The notes: a model not told the origin generated them from the sequence alone. DNA of 64,000 nt from Roseivirga sp. BDSF3-8 (GCF_041449215.1 NZ_JBGNFV010000001.1:1463001-1527000), one strand, 5' to 3'; positions 9,237 to 19,218 are shown, counted from the stretch's first letter. Numbers and translations: made by a program.

Positions 9237-10453
9237 TGGCAAACCCGATCCAGTACACCTACGACAAAAGGCATCTGAATAACTCGGAGCCTAATAAGTT
9301 TACAGAGGGGCATTTACAGGATGGTGAAATGCTCATCAACATCGGGCCACAGCACCCCAGTACGCACGGCGTACTACGGCTGGAGGTGATCACTGACGGT
9401 GAGATCATTACTGAAGTAGTGCCTCATCTGGGCTACCTGCACCGGTGTTTTGAAAAGCATGCAGAAAACATGCCCTATAATCAGACCATCCCATTTGTAG
9501 ACAGGATGGACTACCTGGCAGCCATGAATAGCGAACACGCTTTTGCCATGGGGGTGGAACAAATGCTGGGTATTGCAGATAAAATTCCGGCGCGCGTAGA
9601 GTATATCCGTGTGCTGGTTTCAGAACTGAATCGCCTGGCCTCACACTTTGTGGCCATTGGTACTTATGGCCTCGACATCGGCGCCTTTACCCCCTTCCTG
9701 TGGCTGATGCGCGACCGGGAACATATTCTCCGCCTACTGGAGTGGACATGCGGAGCACGGATGCTCTATAATTACATCTGGGTAGGAGGCTTGTTTTATG
9801 ACCTCCCCGTGGGCTTTGAAGAGCGCACGCGGGAATTTTGCCAGTATCTTTTGCCTAAGATGGCAGAAATGGAAAAACTGGTAATTGAGAATAAGATATT
9901 CGTCGAGCGTACTGCTAATGTGGGGGTGCTTTCCCGGGACCTAGCTATCAATTACGGAGTTTCCGGCCCTATGCTGCGGGCCAGTGGCCTTCGCTACGAC
10001 CTCCGAAGGGTGGATAAGTACTCTGTATACCCCGAACTGGACTTTGACATACCGGTGGGGGAAGGAGCCATGGGTACTTTAGGTGACTGCTGGGACCGTA
10101 CCTGGGTAAGGGTAAGAGAGTGCCATGAGTCTATCCGTATCATCAGGCAGTGCCTGGACCGGCTGCAGGGGGACCTGAAACGCACGAGGGACTTTGACCC
10201 GAGGGCACTGGTACCAAAAAAGATCAGGCCTAAAAAGCAAGACCTCTATGTAAGGGCTGAAAACCCTAAAGGTGAGCTGGGCTTTTACTTCAGGGCAGAT
10301 GGCAAATCTGATATCCCCCTTCGCTGTAAGGCCCGCAGCCCCTGCTTTGTTAACTTGAGCGTACTTTCGGAAATAAGCCGCGGCTCAATGGTGGCCGACC
10401 TCATAGCCATTGTGGGCTCCCTGGACATGGTACTGGGTGAAGTAGATCGCTAA
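9236..10453 (+). CDS. nuoD: NADH-quinone oxidoreductase subunit D
   Basis: NuoD (49-kDa subunit) forms the quinone-binding cavity of complex I together with NuoB. The 405-residue length is normal. Diagnostic motifs are [45 protein letters not shown], the central GGLFYDLP and the C-terminal [12 protein letters not shown]. It starts on the last base of nuoC. The operon stops here; nuoE onward must lie elsewhere, and the next gene is the unrelated NAD(P)H-hydrate repair enzyme. Confidence 0.96.
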   Translation: MANPIQYTYDKRHLNNSEPNKFTEGHLQDGEMLINIGPQHPSTHGVLRLEVITDGEIITEVVPHLGYLHRCFEKHAENMPYNQTIPFVDRMDYLAAMNSEHAFAMGVEQMLGIADKIPARVEYIRVLVSELNRLASHFVAIGTYGLDIGAFTPFLWLMRDREHILRLLEWTCGARMLYNYIWVGGLFYDLPVGFEERTREFCQYLLPKMAEMEKLVIENKIFVERTANVGVLSRDLAINYGVSGPMLRASGLRYDLRRVDKYSVYPELDFDIPVGEGAMGTLGDCWDRTWVRVRECHESIRIIRQCLDRLQGDLKRTRDFDPRALVPKKIRPKKQDLYVRAENPKGELGFYFRADGKSDIPLRCKARSPCFVNLSVLSEISRGSMVADLIAIVGSLDMVLGEVDR

Positions 10454-10515
10454 GACGCAACTTTTCAGCCTGCCTCAGCTTATAATAGAAGGATAAACCA
10501 CTAGCACTTTTATAC

Positions 10516-12012
10516 ATGAAAATACTGACTGCGGCACAAATACGGAAGCTGGATGAATATACGATAGCCAATGAACCCATCAGCAGTACAAACCTGATGG
10601 AGAGGGCAGCGGCAAGGTTTACAGACCGCTTTACCCTGAGTTATGGTCCGGACAGCAAAGTGGCTGTACTTTGCGGGCCCGGAAATAACGGCGGAGACGG
10701 GCTTTGCATTGCGCGCATGCTTACCAGGCTTGGGTACCAGGTCACTTCCTATGCTGTGCGCACCAGCGATAAAGGCTCTGAGGACTTTAGCATAAACCTG
10801 CGCCGGCTGGAGGATATATCTCCTGTAAAGGAAATTCGGGACGAAGATCATCTGCCGGACCTGTCGGCTTTCGATGTACTCATTGATGGTCTCTTTGGTT
10901 CAGGCCTTTCCCGGCCGGTAGAAGGGCTTTTTGCCTTAGTGGTAGAGCGTATGAATAGCAGTCCCTCCCCTACCGTCAGTATTGATATACCTTCAGGCCT
11001 GTACAGTGACGAGCCCTCGCCTGACGGTGCCATAGTCAGGGCCAGTCAGACATTTACCTTTCAGGTGCCAAAGCTCGCCTTTATGCTTCCTGAAAACGGC
11101 CCTTATACAGGCCACTGGGAAGTAGTAGAAATAGGTCTCCATCCCGAGGCCCTGGCCAAGGCGGAGACTGACAAGGTGCTAATCACCCGGGCTGAGATAA
11201 AAAGCTTCCTGCAACCCAGAGGTACATTCAGTCATAAAGGTAACTACGGTAAGGCATGCATTATAGCAGGCAGTAAAGGTACTATGGGTGCGGCTGTACT
11301 CAGCGGACTGGCCTGTCTGCGCAGCGGGATAGGCCTGCTCACTTTACATATTCCCTGCTGTGGTTATGATATTATCCAGACCAGCCTGCCGGAGGCAATG
11401 GCTAGTTGTGATATTTCTTCGGATCACTTCAGCTGTCTTCCCGATCTGGAACCTTATACGGTCATAGGTGCCGGGCCCGGCATCGGCACTTCCTCTGCCG
11501 CCTGCAAAGCGCTCCGTGAGTTACTCACCAATGTAAACGTGCCGATGGTATTAGATGCAGATGCCTTAAATATACTCAGTGAAAACAGGGAGCTATTAGA
11601 GCTACTGCCGGAAAACACTATCCTTACTCCCCATCCTAAAGAGTTTGAGCGATTAGCCGGAAAAACTGAGAATGGCTTCGAGCAACTGGAACGTCAAAAG
11701 GAGTTTTCTAAAAAACACAAGGTCATCGTAGTGCGAAAAGGAGCCCATACAGCAGTGAGTATTCCGGACGGCAGGGTTTTCTTTAACAATTCAGGAAACC
11801 CTGGCATGGCCACAGGTGGATCTGGAGATGCTCTCACAGGCATTATTACCGCTGCGCTGGGTACATACGAACCCTGGCAGGCAGCTATTCTGGGAGTACA
11901 TCTTCATGGCCTGGCAGCAGACCTGGCTCTGAAAGAACAAAGCCAGGAATCTCTTCTGCCAACCGATATGATTGACCATATTGGCAGTGCCTATAAAGTC
12001 CTGTGGTCCTGA
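10516..12012 (+). CDS. nnr: Bifunctional NAD(P)H-hydrate epimerase / ADP-dependent dehydratase
   Basis: This enzyme repairs hydrated NAD(P)H: the N-terminal half epimerises R- and S-hydrates and the C-terminal half dehydrates the S form using ADP. The 498 residues contain the YjeF-N domain (about 1-215, with VLCGPGNNGGDGLCIARML) and the ribokinase-like carbohydrate kinase domain (about 225-495, with AGSKGTMGAAVLS, DADALNIL, LTPHPKEFERL and GGSGDALTGII). It follows nuoD by 62 bp, which fits a shared NADH theme. Its TGA overlaps the ATG of mtgA by one base. Confidence 0.95.
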   Translation: MKILTAAQIRKLDEYTIANEPISSTNLMERAAARFTDRFTLSYGPDSKVAVLCGPGNNGGDGLCIARMLTRLGYQVTSYAVRTSDKGSEDFSINLRRLEDISPVKEIRDEDHLPDLSAFDVLIDGLFGSGLSRPVEGLFALVVERMNSSPSPTVSIDIPSGLYSDEPSPDGAIVRASQTFTFQVPKLAFMLPENGPYTGHWEVVEIGLHPEALAKAETDKVLITRAEIKSFLQPRGTFSHKGNYGKACIIAGSKGTMGAAVLSGLACLRSGIGLLTLHIPCCGYDIIQTSLPEAMASCDISSDHFSCLPDLEPYTVIGAGPGIGTSSAACKALRELLTNVNVPMVLDADALNILSENRELLELLPENTILTPHPKEFERLAGKTENGFEQLERQKEFSKKHKVIVVRKGAHTAVSIPDGRVFFNNSGNPGMATGGSGDALTGIITAALGTYEPWQAAILGVHLHGLAADLALKEQSQESLLPTDMIDHIGSAYKVLWS

Positions 12013-12692
12013 TGAAAATACTACGCTCGCTTTTCCGCTTCGTACTGTTTGCCCTGTTATGTTTTGTACTGCACAGCCTGTGGCAGGTCATTATCTACAG
12101 GTATATTCCGCCACTTTACACCTGGCATATGGTCGGCGTATGGATAGAGCAGGGTTCGGTGGAATATGCATGGTTACCAATGGACGACATTTCGCCCTGG
12201 ATGGGAGTGGCTGTAATAGCCGCTGAGGATCAGAAGTTTCCTGAGCATAATGGATTTGACATAGAGGCCATAAAGGAGGAGATAGAGAAGCGCCGCAAGG
12301 GACAAGGAAGCCGCGGGGCAAGCACCATCTCACAGCAAGTATCAAAAAACTTATTCCTCTGGCATGGAAAAAACTTTTTCAGGAAAGGGTTAGAAGCATA
12401 TTATACTGTCTTAATTGAAATGCTTTGGCCTAAAGAACGTATCTTAGAGGTCTATTTAAACATCGCCCAAATGGGGCCTGATGTTTTCGGAGTTAAAAAA
12501 GCATCCGAACAATACTTTAAAAGGGAGGCGCAAGATATTAGCATTCAGCAAGCTGCCTTGCTTGCGGCAGTGCTGCCAAATCCCGTCAGGTTCTCTGCAG
12601 CACAACCTTCATCCTATATTAACCGTAGAAAAAATTGGATCGTGCAGCAGTCATATCAGATCGGAGGGAAAAAAATTCTGCAGAATTTATGA
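12012..12692 (+). CDS. mtgA: Monofunctional biosynthetic peptidoglycan transglycosylase
   Basis: MtgA polymerises lipid II into glycan strands at the inner membrane. The 226-residue protein has one N-terminal transmembrane helix (about 8-30) and a GT51 domain with AAEDQKFPEHNGFD (catalytic E72), GASTISQQVSKNLFL and YLNIAQMGPDVFGVKKAS. No transpeptidase domain follows, so it is the monofunctional form. The ATG at 12012 overlaps the preceding stop; a GTG three codons upstream is possible. It is coupled to nnr, an apparently chance pairing. Confidence 0.94.
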   Translation: MKILRSLFRFVLFALLCFVLHSLWQVIIYRYIPPLYTWHMVGVWIEQGSVEYAWLPMDDISPWMGVAVIAAEDQKFPEHNGFDIEAIKEEIEKRRKGQGSRGASTISQQVSKNLFLWHGKNFFRKGLEAYYTVLIEMLWPKERILEVYLNIAQMGPDVFGVKKASEQYFKREAQDISIQQAALLAAVLPNPVRFSAAQPSSYINRRKNWIVQQSYQIGGKKILQNL

Positions 12693-12742
12693 AATCCGGT
12701 TCGGTTTTTGCTCCTAAATAAACAGGATAATATTAAACGACC

Positions 12743-13126
12743 ATGCGTATCGAGAAAATACTACTTTCGCTTACATTCGGGTTTGTACTCCTCTTCGCAG
12801 GCACATCTGTATCCCATGCGCAGGAAGTTTTTCCCCAACCCGAAGCTCCCTATTCGCAGGTGAAGGAAACACGTGGTGTCATGCTGTACCCCAATCCTAC
12901 TGAAGATTTTCTGAAGGTCTCTTTGGAAGATTTGGATTTGCAGGACCCTACCTTTGAGGTATATAGCATTATTGGTAACAATCTACAGTTAGATTATGAG
13001 CTTAATCCTAATGGTACGTACAGCATAGATGTAAGAGGTATCAGGCCCGGATACTACATTTTGATTGTACGGGATCGCGGATCGCTTTTCAAACAAGCCA
13101 TGCGATTCAGAAAACAGGAAATGTAA
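12743..13126 (+). CDS. Minimal T9SS-tail (Por secretion system C-terminal domain) protein
   Basis: The 127-residue protein has a signal peptide (about 1-26, ending SVSHAQ), a linker of about 20 residues, and then a type A T9SS sorting domain: YPNPTEDFLKVSL, a middle VYSIIGN strand, and GIRPGYYILIVRDRG near the end. In this family the tail normally directs a large cargo through the outer membrane; here there is almost no cargo. It may be a surface-anchored small protein or a cargo remnant. It stands just upstream of the DUF1800/DUF1501 cluster, where another T9SS tail occurs, but is separated by a terminator. Confidence 0.8.
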   Translation: MRIEKILLSLTFGFVLLFAGTSVSHAQEVFPQPEAPYSQVKETRGVMLYPNPTEDFLKVSLEDLDLQDPTFEVYSIIGNNLQLDYELNPNGTYSIDVRGIRPGYYILIVRDRGSLFKQAMRFRKQEM

Positions 13127-13150
13127 CACTGTATTTAAGAATATTAACAT

Positions 13151-13179
13151 AAGGCTACTCTTTACAGGGTAGCCTTTTT
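13151..13179 (+). terminator. Terminator after the small T9SS-tail gene
   Basis: Arms AAGGCTAC and GTAGCCTT with a 10-base loop, followed by a run of T (13175-13179). It separates the small gene from the DUF1800 cluster. Confidence 0.8.
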
Positions 13180-13569
13180 CAATTTACCGGGGTCTGCTTC
13201 AAGTAAGAAACCCCCATATAGCCCCGGCAGATTCCGAAGAAAGTAAATTGACATTGTACTTCTCTCTCCTTTCTGAAAAGACTTACACCAATGCAACTCG
13301 TGTGTAATCCCTCCCCTGCACGACTTTCATCATATCTTCATATATAATCTTTCTTAGTAAACCTAAACACCCAATCCCTTTGTGCTAATTGCACTTTTTT
13401 GAATGAAATTCTTACACACATCCATATAAAGGAGTTCCTATATCGATTTTCCCACTAAACCCTCTTTATATTTAAGCATTAGAAAGATATCATTATTTGT
13501 ATTTTTCAAATGAAAAGTATTACCTGACTTGAGCCAGGCGATACTGAACCTAAAAAAAGCGGAAGAAAT
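13180..13569. other. AT-rich non-coding leader of the DUF1800 cluster
   Basis: About 390 bp with no coding-like frame, no tRNA fold and no repeats above a few bases. It probably contains the promoter for the four-gene cluster, but I find no exact TAnnTTTG at a sensible distance. The length suggests room for regulation. Confidence 0.35.
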
Positions 13570-15297
13570 ATGCCTCTACAAGCAATATCCGGGACGCTGG
13601 GTCAGGAACGGGCCCGGCACCTGCTCCGGCGTCTTACCTATGGCCTCCGGCCTGGCCAGGTAGAAGCCTTCGCTTCACTGCAGATCGGTGACGCCCTCTC
13701 ACGCCTGATGGACGGGCTGCAGGAACCTGCACATCCACGGTTACCTGAGGATCCGGAGGGGGGCATGCCGTCTGAATACGAGTGGGTAACTATAACGCGT
13801 GCAGATACTGAAAGGGACCACGTGCTAAGAAGCGCTCTCTTACGCTGGTGGACAGGACAAATGTACCGGGACGATACTGCCCTTGAAAAACTGGCTTTTT
13901 TTCTTCACACCATTCATACCACAAAATCTGAAACCGGAGGCAGCAGCCGGGACCTGTACTGGCAGAACGCTCTTTTTCGTCGCTACCTGATTAATGACCT
14001 GACTAATACGAGCACTGAGTTTAACCGCTACACTCATCTTATAGCTAAGGTGATAGTGGATAACAGCATGCTGCACTTTCTGGATGGCAGACTGAATGTG
14101 AGAGGCCGACCGAACGAGAACTTTGCCCGTGAAATGTTCGAATTATTTACCATAGGGAAAGGGCCTGTACGGGGAGCCGGTGATTATACAACCTATACTG
14201 AGGCTGATATCCGGGAGGCGGCCAGGGTGCTGACGGGCTGGACAAGTGTGAACTGGGGCACACCGGAAGCTTTTGAGCCTGATGTAGCTACCGGCCTTCC
14301 TACAGGCAAAGCCCGGATAAATGAGGACTCAGGTAACGCTACCAATCACGATAATGAGGAAAAAATCTTTTCCGCCTCATTTAATCATACCATCATCACA
14401 CCTATGGCTGATCCACCCACCGCGGAAAGCATGGAGGATGAAATTCGCCAACTGGTGGAGATGATTTATAACCAGGAGGCAGCGGCCCGCTATTTTATCA
14501 GGCGACTGTACAGGTTTTTTGTGTACTGGGATGTAACCGAGGAAACCGAACAGACGGTTATTGGGCCGCTCGCGCAAACTTTTATGTCGGGTGGGTATCG
14601 TCTACGACCTGTTCTTGATGAGCTCTTTTCCAGCGAACATTTCTTTCAGGCAGCCCCTGGCCAGGGGGATGATAAATTCGGCGCCCTTATCAAATCTCCC
14701 CTGGAGTTAACTCTGGGCACATTACGGTATTTTGATGTCGAAATACCGGAAATAAATACAGTCGAACATAATGAGGTAATGGGCACCGTAATAGGGGAAA
14801 TGGAGGACATGGGACTGCACCTGATGAACCCTTATGATGTGGCAGGCTATGAGGCTTACCATCAGGCTCCCGGTTATAACCGCAACTGGATCACGACGAA
14901 TACACTGGCAGAGCGCTACGCATTTATCCATAGGCTACTTTCCGGACAGATGCCGCTAGTGATAGACCTGCTGGCCTGGGCAGATGACCCCGGAAGCGGA
15001 ATCACCGATACCATGGCTACTACAGCAGTGGACATAAACGGGCGTAACTATGCCCTACAATTAGTAGAACATCTGGCAGGGCAATTATTGCCTTTTTCCG
15101 ATCGGGACACAGCCATCACCGCTGAACGCTACACTTACTTTGGTGAATATCACCTGGGCGGCCTGGAGTGGGAAAACTGGGTTTTTAATTGGCAAAACCG
15201 TAACGGAGGCAATATGGACATCATGACGGACGCTACGGAGCGACTGAAAAACCTGTTTAATGCACTGATGCAATCACCTGAATATCAGCTATTCTAG
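13570..15297 (+). CDS. DUF1800 domain protein
   Basis: The 575-residue protein shows the DUF1800 pattern: an N-terminal HLLRRLTYG block, a central NFAREMFELFTIGKG and TEADIREAARVLTGW, then FIRRLYRFFV and GSGI-type loops. The function of DUF1800 is unknown; members are regularly encoded beside a DUF1501 gene, as here. Unlike many relatives I see no signal peptide at the start (MPLQAISGTLGQERARHLL), so export would need another route or a different start. It is 23 bp upstream of the DUF1501 gene and surely co-transcribed with it. Confidence 0.85.
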   Translation: MPLQAISGTLGQERARHLLRRLTYGLRPGQVEAFASLQIGDALSRLMDGLQEPAHPRLPEDPEGGMPSEYEWVTITRADTERDHVLRSALLRWWTGQMYRDDTALEKLAFFLHTIHTTKSETGGSSRDLYWQNALFRRYLINDLTNTSTEFNRYTHLIAKVIVDNSMLHFLDGRLNVRGRPNENFAREMFELFTIGKGPVRGAGDYTTYTEADIREAARVLTGWTSVNWGTPEAFEPDVATGLPTGKARINEDSGNATNHDNEEKIFSASFNHTIITPMADPPTAESMEDEIRQLVEMIYNQEAAARYFIRRLYRFFVYWDVTEETEQTVIGPLAQTFMSGGYRLRPVLDELFSSEHFFQAAPGQGDDKFGALIKSPLELTLGTLRYFDVEIPEINTVEHNEVMGTVIGEMEDMGLHLMNPYDVAGYEAYHQAPGYNRNWITTNTLAERYAFIHRLLSGQMPLVIDLLAWADDPGSGITDTMATTAVDINGRNYALQLVEHLAGQLLPFSDRDTAITAERYTYFGEYHLGGLEWENWVFNWQNRNGGNMDIMTDATERLKNLFNALMQSPEYQLF

Positions 15298-15320
15298 GCA
15301 GAACTTAACCATTCCGCAAT

Positions 15321-17045
15321 ATGAAGAGAAGGAGTTTTTTACGAAATATCTCGATAGCTGCAGGAGGTACACTGCTGCTGAATGGCATTCCCCTTAAAGC
15401 CTTGAGTGGCACTCCCAAGCTAGCGCATACAGCCCGGCTCAGTGGCAATGGCCGCGCCCTGGTATTGCTGCAGCTACATGGAGGAAATGATGGGCTTAAT
15501 ACCTTCATCCCGCTGAATCAATATAGCGAATACTATAACATGCGGCCTAATCTGGCCATACCAGACTCAGGCAATCGAGGCTATATTCCGCTGGACAGCA
15601 CGCTGCCAGACGAGAAGCAATTGGGACTGCACCCTGATATGGTGGCGCTAAAGGAGCTTTATGATGAAGGCAGGGTAGCCATATTGCAGAATGTGGGGTA
15701 TGAAAATGTAAATGGCTCACACTTCAAAAGCCGTGATATTTGGTTTGGAGGCGGGGGCTTTGATGACCCCGTAACCGGCGGATGGATAGGCCGCTATCTG
15801 GAACTGGAGCATGCAAAGAACCAGGGGCTGGATTGGCCTACCGACTTTCCGCATGATGGCATGCCTGACCCACTAGGACTGGAATTTGCCAATGAGGTAT
15901 CACTGGGCTTCCATACGGATGACACCGTACCTGCTGGACTGAGCATCCCTAATCCAGCCACCTTCCTGAACCTGGTACAGGAGCTTCCCGGCTATAACGA
16001 AGAGTTGATGTCCGATCCCAGGGGCTTTCCCGCTGATGGGATTCGGGATACATTATACGGCCGTGAACTGGAGTGGATACTTAATATTGAAAAAGACACG
16101 GATAAGTACGCAGAAAGGCTTCAGCAAGCCTACCTCGCCGGAGGAAACAGCACGGTAAACTACCCAACAAAATACCCCTTCTCCGCTCCGGGCAACAGCC
16201 GAAACAACCCGCTTTCGGCCTACCTTCAGATTATTGCTCGCCTATTGGCAGGGGGCTGCCAGACCCGGGTATTCCTGGTACGAATCGGGGGCTTCGACAC
16301 GCACGTAAATCAGGTGACTCCTTACGATAATACAATGGGCAAGCATGCCGCCTTATTGCATCATGTCGCCAGTGCCATGCGTGCATTCCAGGATGATCTG
16401 CGTGCCAGGGGACTGGAAGACAAGGTGTTGAGTGTAACCTTCTCTGAGTTTGGACGTCGTGCACTCGCTAATAACAGTTATGGCAGTGATCACGGTACCG
16501 TCGCCCCTATGATGGTCTTTGGTAACCGGGTAAACCCTGGTGTGATCGGTAACAACGCTGACTTGAACCGGGTGCAGGAAAACAATGGCAACCTGCCTGA
16601 CGGAGCCGAGGACGTGATTGATTACCGTACAGTATTCAATACGATCCTGCAGGAGTGGTTTGAAGTAGATTCATCGCAAATACCATTGGTATTGCCTTCA
16701 TTGGCTAATGGCTCGCAACCGGGTGTGGAAGATAAGCAGCTATTGTTTAGCCAGACCATTACCGGCACCAATGATTTTATAGCGGGACGCTATAAGCTAA
16801 ACACCTGCTACCCAAATCCTGTGAAAACTGAAACGGTATTTTCTTTCCGGATTAATAATAGTTTGCCTGTACAGTTAAGCCTATATGACTTGCAGGGCCG
16901 GAAACTCATGGATGTCGTTAACAAGCCTCTTCCACCTGGTGATCATGAATACCGTTCGGATCTGAGTCACCTGCCGCCAGGAACCTACCTGTATCGCATC
17001 TGTGCAGGACCTCTTCAAGACACGAAAAAACTTATTAAGCACTAA
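15321..17045 (+). CDS. DUF1501 protein with Tat-like signal and T9SS tail
   Basis: The 574-residue protein belongs to DUF1501, related to the alkaline phosphatase/sulfatase fold. Motifs include LLQLHGGNDGLNTFIPL near residue 50, IGGFDTHVNQ near 320, FSEFGRR and SDHGTVAPMMVFG. The N-terminus RRSFLRN followed by a hydrophobic stretch (about residues 3-29) is a twin-arginine-type signal. The last 80 or so residues (CYPNPVKTETVFSF ... PPGTYLYRI) are a T9SS type A sorting domain. So it is probably exported folded, then moved to the surface. Its substrate is unknown. It follows DUF1800 and precedes a beta-barrel gene by 2 bp. Confidence 0.88.
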   Translation: MKRRSFLRNISIAAGGTLLLNGIPLKALSGTPKLAHTARLSGNGRALVLLQLHGGNDGLNTFIPLNQYSEYYNMRPNLAIPDSGNRGYIPLDSTLPDEKQLGLHPDMVALKELYDEGRVAILQNVGYENVNGSHFKSRDIWFGGGGFDDPVTGGWIGRYLELEHAKNQGLDWPTDFPHDGMPDPLGLEFANEVSLGFHTDDTVPAGLSIPNPATFLNLVQELPGYNEELMSDPRGFPADGIRDTLYGRELEWILNIEKDTDKYAERLQQAYLAGGNSTVNYPTKYPFSAPGNSRNNPLSAYLQIIARLLAGGCQTRVFLVRIGGFDTHVNQVTPYDNTMGKHAALLHHVASAMRAFQDDLRARGLEDKVLSVTFSEFGRRALANNSYGSDHGTVAPMMVFGNRVNPGVIGNNADLNRVQENNGNLPDGAEDVIDYRTVFNTILQEWFEVDSSQIPLVLPSLANGSQPGVEDKQLLFSQTITGTNDFIAGRYKLNTCYPNPVKTETVFSFRINNSLPVQLSLYDLQGRKLMDVVNKPLPPGDHEYRSDLSHLPPGTYLYRICAGPLQDTKKLIKH

Positions 17046-17047
17046 GC

Positions 17048-17989
17048 ATGAGGGCGATGAAAGTTAAATTATCTATTAAATATAGTCTATCTCTGACTAC
17101 CCTGCTTATCTGTTTCCTACTGGGTGCTCATGTTTCTCATAGCCAAGCAAGGAAAAACAGCCGTAAAACCGTAAGCTCCAACCAGCGTCTGATGCAAAAG
17201 AGTCCGTTTTTTGACCAACAGTGGTGGATAGGATTCAAGGGTGGCCTTACGGCTTCTAAGATGGTGCCAGGTAAGCGGCACTCTGTTTTTACTGCTACAC
17301 CGGGCAGCAGTGATGGTCTGCTTACGGACTTCACCAAAAACTACGATAGCTACCTGTTTGATCAACCAGGCACCACTATCGGGCTGATCGGCAGTTTTTC
17401 TTTCTGGAAAGGTATTACACTGAGCCTTCAACCTTCTTATTCGCGCTACAATGCCGCCTATCAGAATGAATACCTGTGGCGAAATGAGAATAACCTGGAT
17501 GTGTGGATAGAGCAGTCCCACTACCTCTCTCTCAGCTACCTGGAGATTCCCTTATTGGTCCGTTATGATCTGTACCGGGGCAAAGTAAGGCCTTATATCC
17601 AGGCAGGAGCTTATTATGGCCACTTGGTTAAGGCAGATAAACGCATGGAGGTAAAAAGCCGTGACGTGGTATCAGGAGGACAGGACATACTGGAAAATAG
17701 CGCGCCAAGTATTGGGGCAGAACATCTGTTTATCAGAGATAACGTCGGCTGGATAGCTGGCGGTGGCTTTAGCTATGATCTGGGTAACATGCGCGTAGGC
17801 CTTGAGGTCAACTACCGGCAGGGGTTAGAAAATATCACAAACCGGCCTAACCGCTTTACGGATGACCGGCTGGCAGGTGTAGGGGATGTAATGGATGACA
17901 TGACACTGCAAAGCTGGGACGCATCATTTCACCTGACTTTTCCACTCAAGTTTCTGGATACCGGTTCCTTTGTTCCCGGAAGACCCTAA
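17048..17989 (+). CDS. Outer-membrane beta-barrel protein (PorT-like)
   Basis: The 313-residue protein has a signal peptide (about 1-33, ending HVSHSQA) and alternating hydrophobic strands typical of a small Bacteroidota barrel: WWIGFKGGLTASKM, GLIGSFSFWKGITLSLQPSYSRY, LEIPLLVRYDL, RPYIQAGAYYGHLV, and a final SWDASFHLTFPLKF. This resembles the PorT/OmpW-like barrels of the phylum. It lies 2 bp after DUF1501 and 5 bp before the lipoprotein gene, so it probably forms the outer-membrane part of this cluster. The first in-frame ATG is used; Met-4 is an alternative. Confidence 0.8.
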   Translation: MRAMKVKLSIKYSLSLTTLLICFLLGAHVSHSQARKNSRKTVSSNQRLMQKSPFFDQQWWIGFKGGLTASKMVPGKRHSVFTATPGSSDGLLTDFTKNYDSYLFDQPGTTIGLIGSFSFWKGITLSLQPSYSRYNAAYQNEYLWRNENNLDVWIEQSHYLSLSYLEIPLLVRYDLYRGKVRPYIQAGAYYGHLVKADKRMEVKSRDVVSGGQDILENSAPSIGAEHLFIRDNVGWIAGGGFSYDLGNMRVGLEVNYRQGLENITNRPNRFTDDRLAGVGDVMDDMTLQSWDASFHLTFPLKFLDTGSFVPGRP

Positions 17990-17994
17990 CGATC

Positions 17995-19218
17995 ATGAAA
18001 AAGACATTACTTTTTATTCTTACCTCTGCTTTGTTTCTGGCCTTACAGGCTTGTGAGATCAGCGATAATGAGGTAAAGCCCACAGATCCGGTAACGAGAA
18101 TATTCGAGACGGGAGACTTCGAACGTAACTACGTACCTATTGATATTCGCCAGACACCTGACGGTGGGTATCTGATGCTAGCTTCTGTGGCGTTGGCGGA
18201 CTCTGACTTTCAGGGCATATACTTATTTAAAGCAGACAAAGAAGGTTTGGTGGAATGGGAACACCTGGCGGATAATTATGTAAACCCCGTATCGGAGCTG
18301 CTTCCGGACGGCTCAAACGGGACTTTATTCAGACTGGTAGCTATGGACAAGCTGCAATTGGGCACTCATCTGCTCAGTGTGGACGTAAGCGGAGGGGCCT
18401 CTCTGACTTCAGTAGCGTATTATCCTGAAATGGTATATCCCCTTGCCGCAGCCCAGGTAGGTGGTGGATACGCTTTTCTGCACTGGGACCAGGAGAGCAA
18501 AAGCTCGATGAAGCTTACCCGGCTCAACGGTTCTACTGTGCAATGGAGTCGTAGTTACGATATTTATGAGGATGTGGAGGCTCGAATCATGGCTCATTTG
18601 ACACGCCAGACCCAGCCGGTGGTGCCTTTCCGTACCGGAACTGTGACCAGCGGGGTTTTCTATTTTAACGGCTATAACAATTTCACTCTCTCACTTACAT
18701 TCGTAGATGCCAATACCGGCGACCAGATAGGTGTGCTGAATGGAACACGCTATGCCTCGGGCATTATGCAAATAGCGCCGATGGCCGAAAATAAACTCGC
18801 CCTGGCCCGCTACCGTGAGGACGGAAGTATGGTGTATGCCCCCGCGGCTCCGGTAGATACGAGAGGCACGGCTACAGCAAGGGACCTGCCGGGCAATGCC
18901 CTGCCTGAGCTTAGCCCTTACGCTCAGGTATTTATAAAAAAGGGTTCAGTGGATGACCAAAAAATAGTGCTCTATGCTTCGACTACCCGAAACGGGCGTA
19001 TCAGCTTATTTGCCTATGATGAAGGGGGCACGCTGCTAGGCACGCGCTACCTGGGAAGTGGCAACCGCTTTGAGGCGGGGGGAGTGGTGTTTACAGATGA
19101 CGGAGGACTGGCTGTGCAGGGCCGCACGTATGTGGCAGGCAGGTTTGCCAGGCTTTGCCTATTTAAACTATCTCCAGATGATCTAAAGGAAATTGCCGCG
19201 GGTGTTTCTGCTCAGTAA
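17995..19218 (+). CDS. Lipoprotein, probable beta-propeller-like, of the DUF1800/DUF1501 cluster
   Basis: The 407-residue protein begins with a lipoprotein signal (lipobox LQAC, Cys20). The body contains repeated short units of the kind TPDGGYLMLAS, GGYAFLHW, DDGGLAVQGRTYV, which recall blades of a beta-propeller, but no named family is recognised. Its likely location is the periplasmic or outer face of the outer membrane. It is the last gene of the tightly spaced cluster and is followed by a terminator. The function is unknown; the context suggests it works with the barrel and the T9SS-exported DUF1501 protein. Confidence 0.75.
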   Translation: MKKTLLFILTSALFLALQACEISDNEVKPTDPVTRIFETGDFERNYVPIDIRQTPDGGYLMLASVALADSDFQGIYLFKADKEGLVEWEHLADNYVNPVSELLPDGSNGTLFRLVAMDKLQLGTHLLSVDVSGGASLTSVAYYPEMVYPLAAAQVGGGYAFLHWDQESKSSMKLTRLNGSTVQWSRSYDIYEDVEARIMAHLTRQTQPVVPFRTGTVTSGVFYFNGYNNFTLSLTFVDANTGDQIGVLNGTRYASGIMQIAPMAENKLALARYREDGSMVYAPAAPVDTRGTATARDLPGNALPELSPYAQVFIKKGSVDDQKIVLYASTTRNGRISLFAYDEGGTLLGTRYLGSGNRFEAGGVVFTDDGGLAVQGRTYVAGRFARLCLFKLSPDDLKEIAAGVSAQ

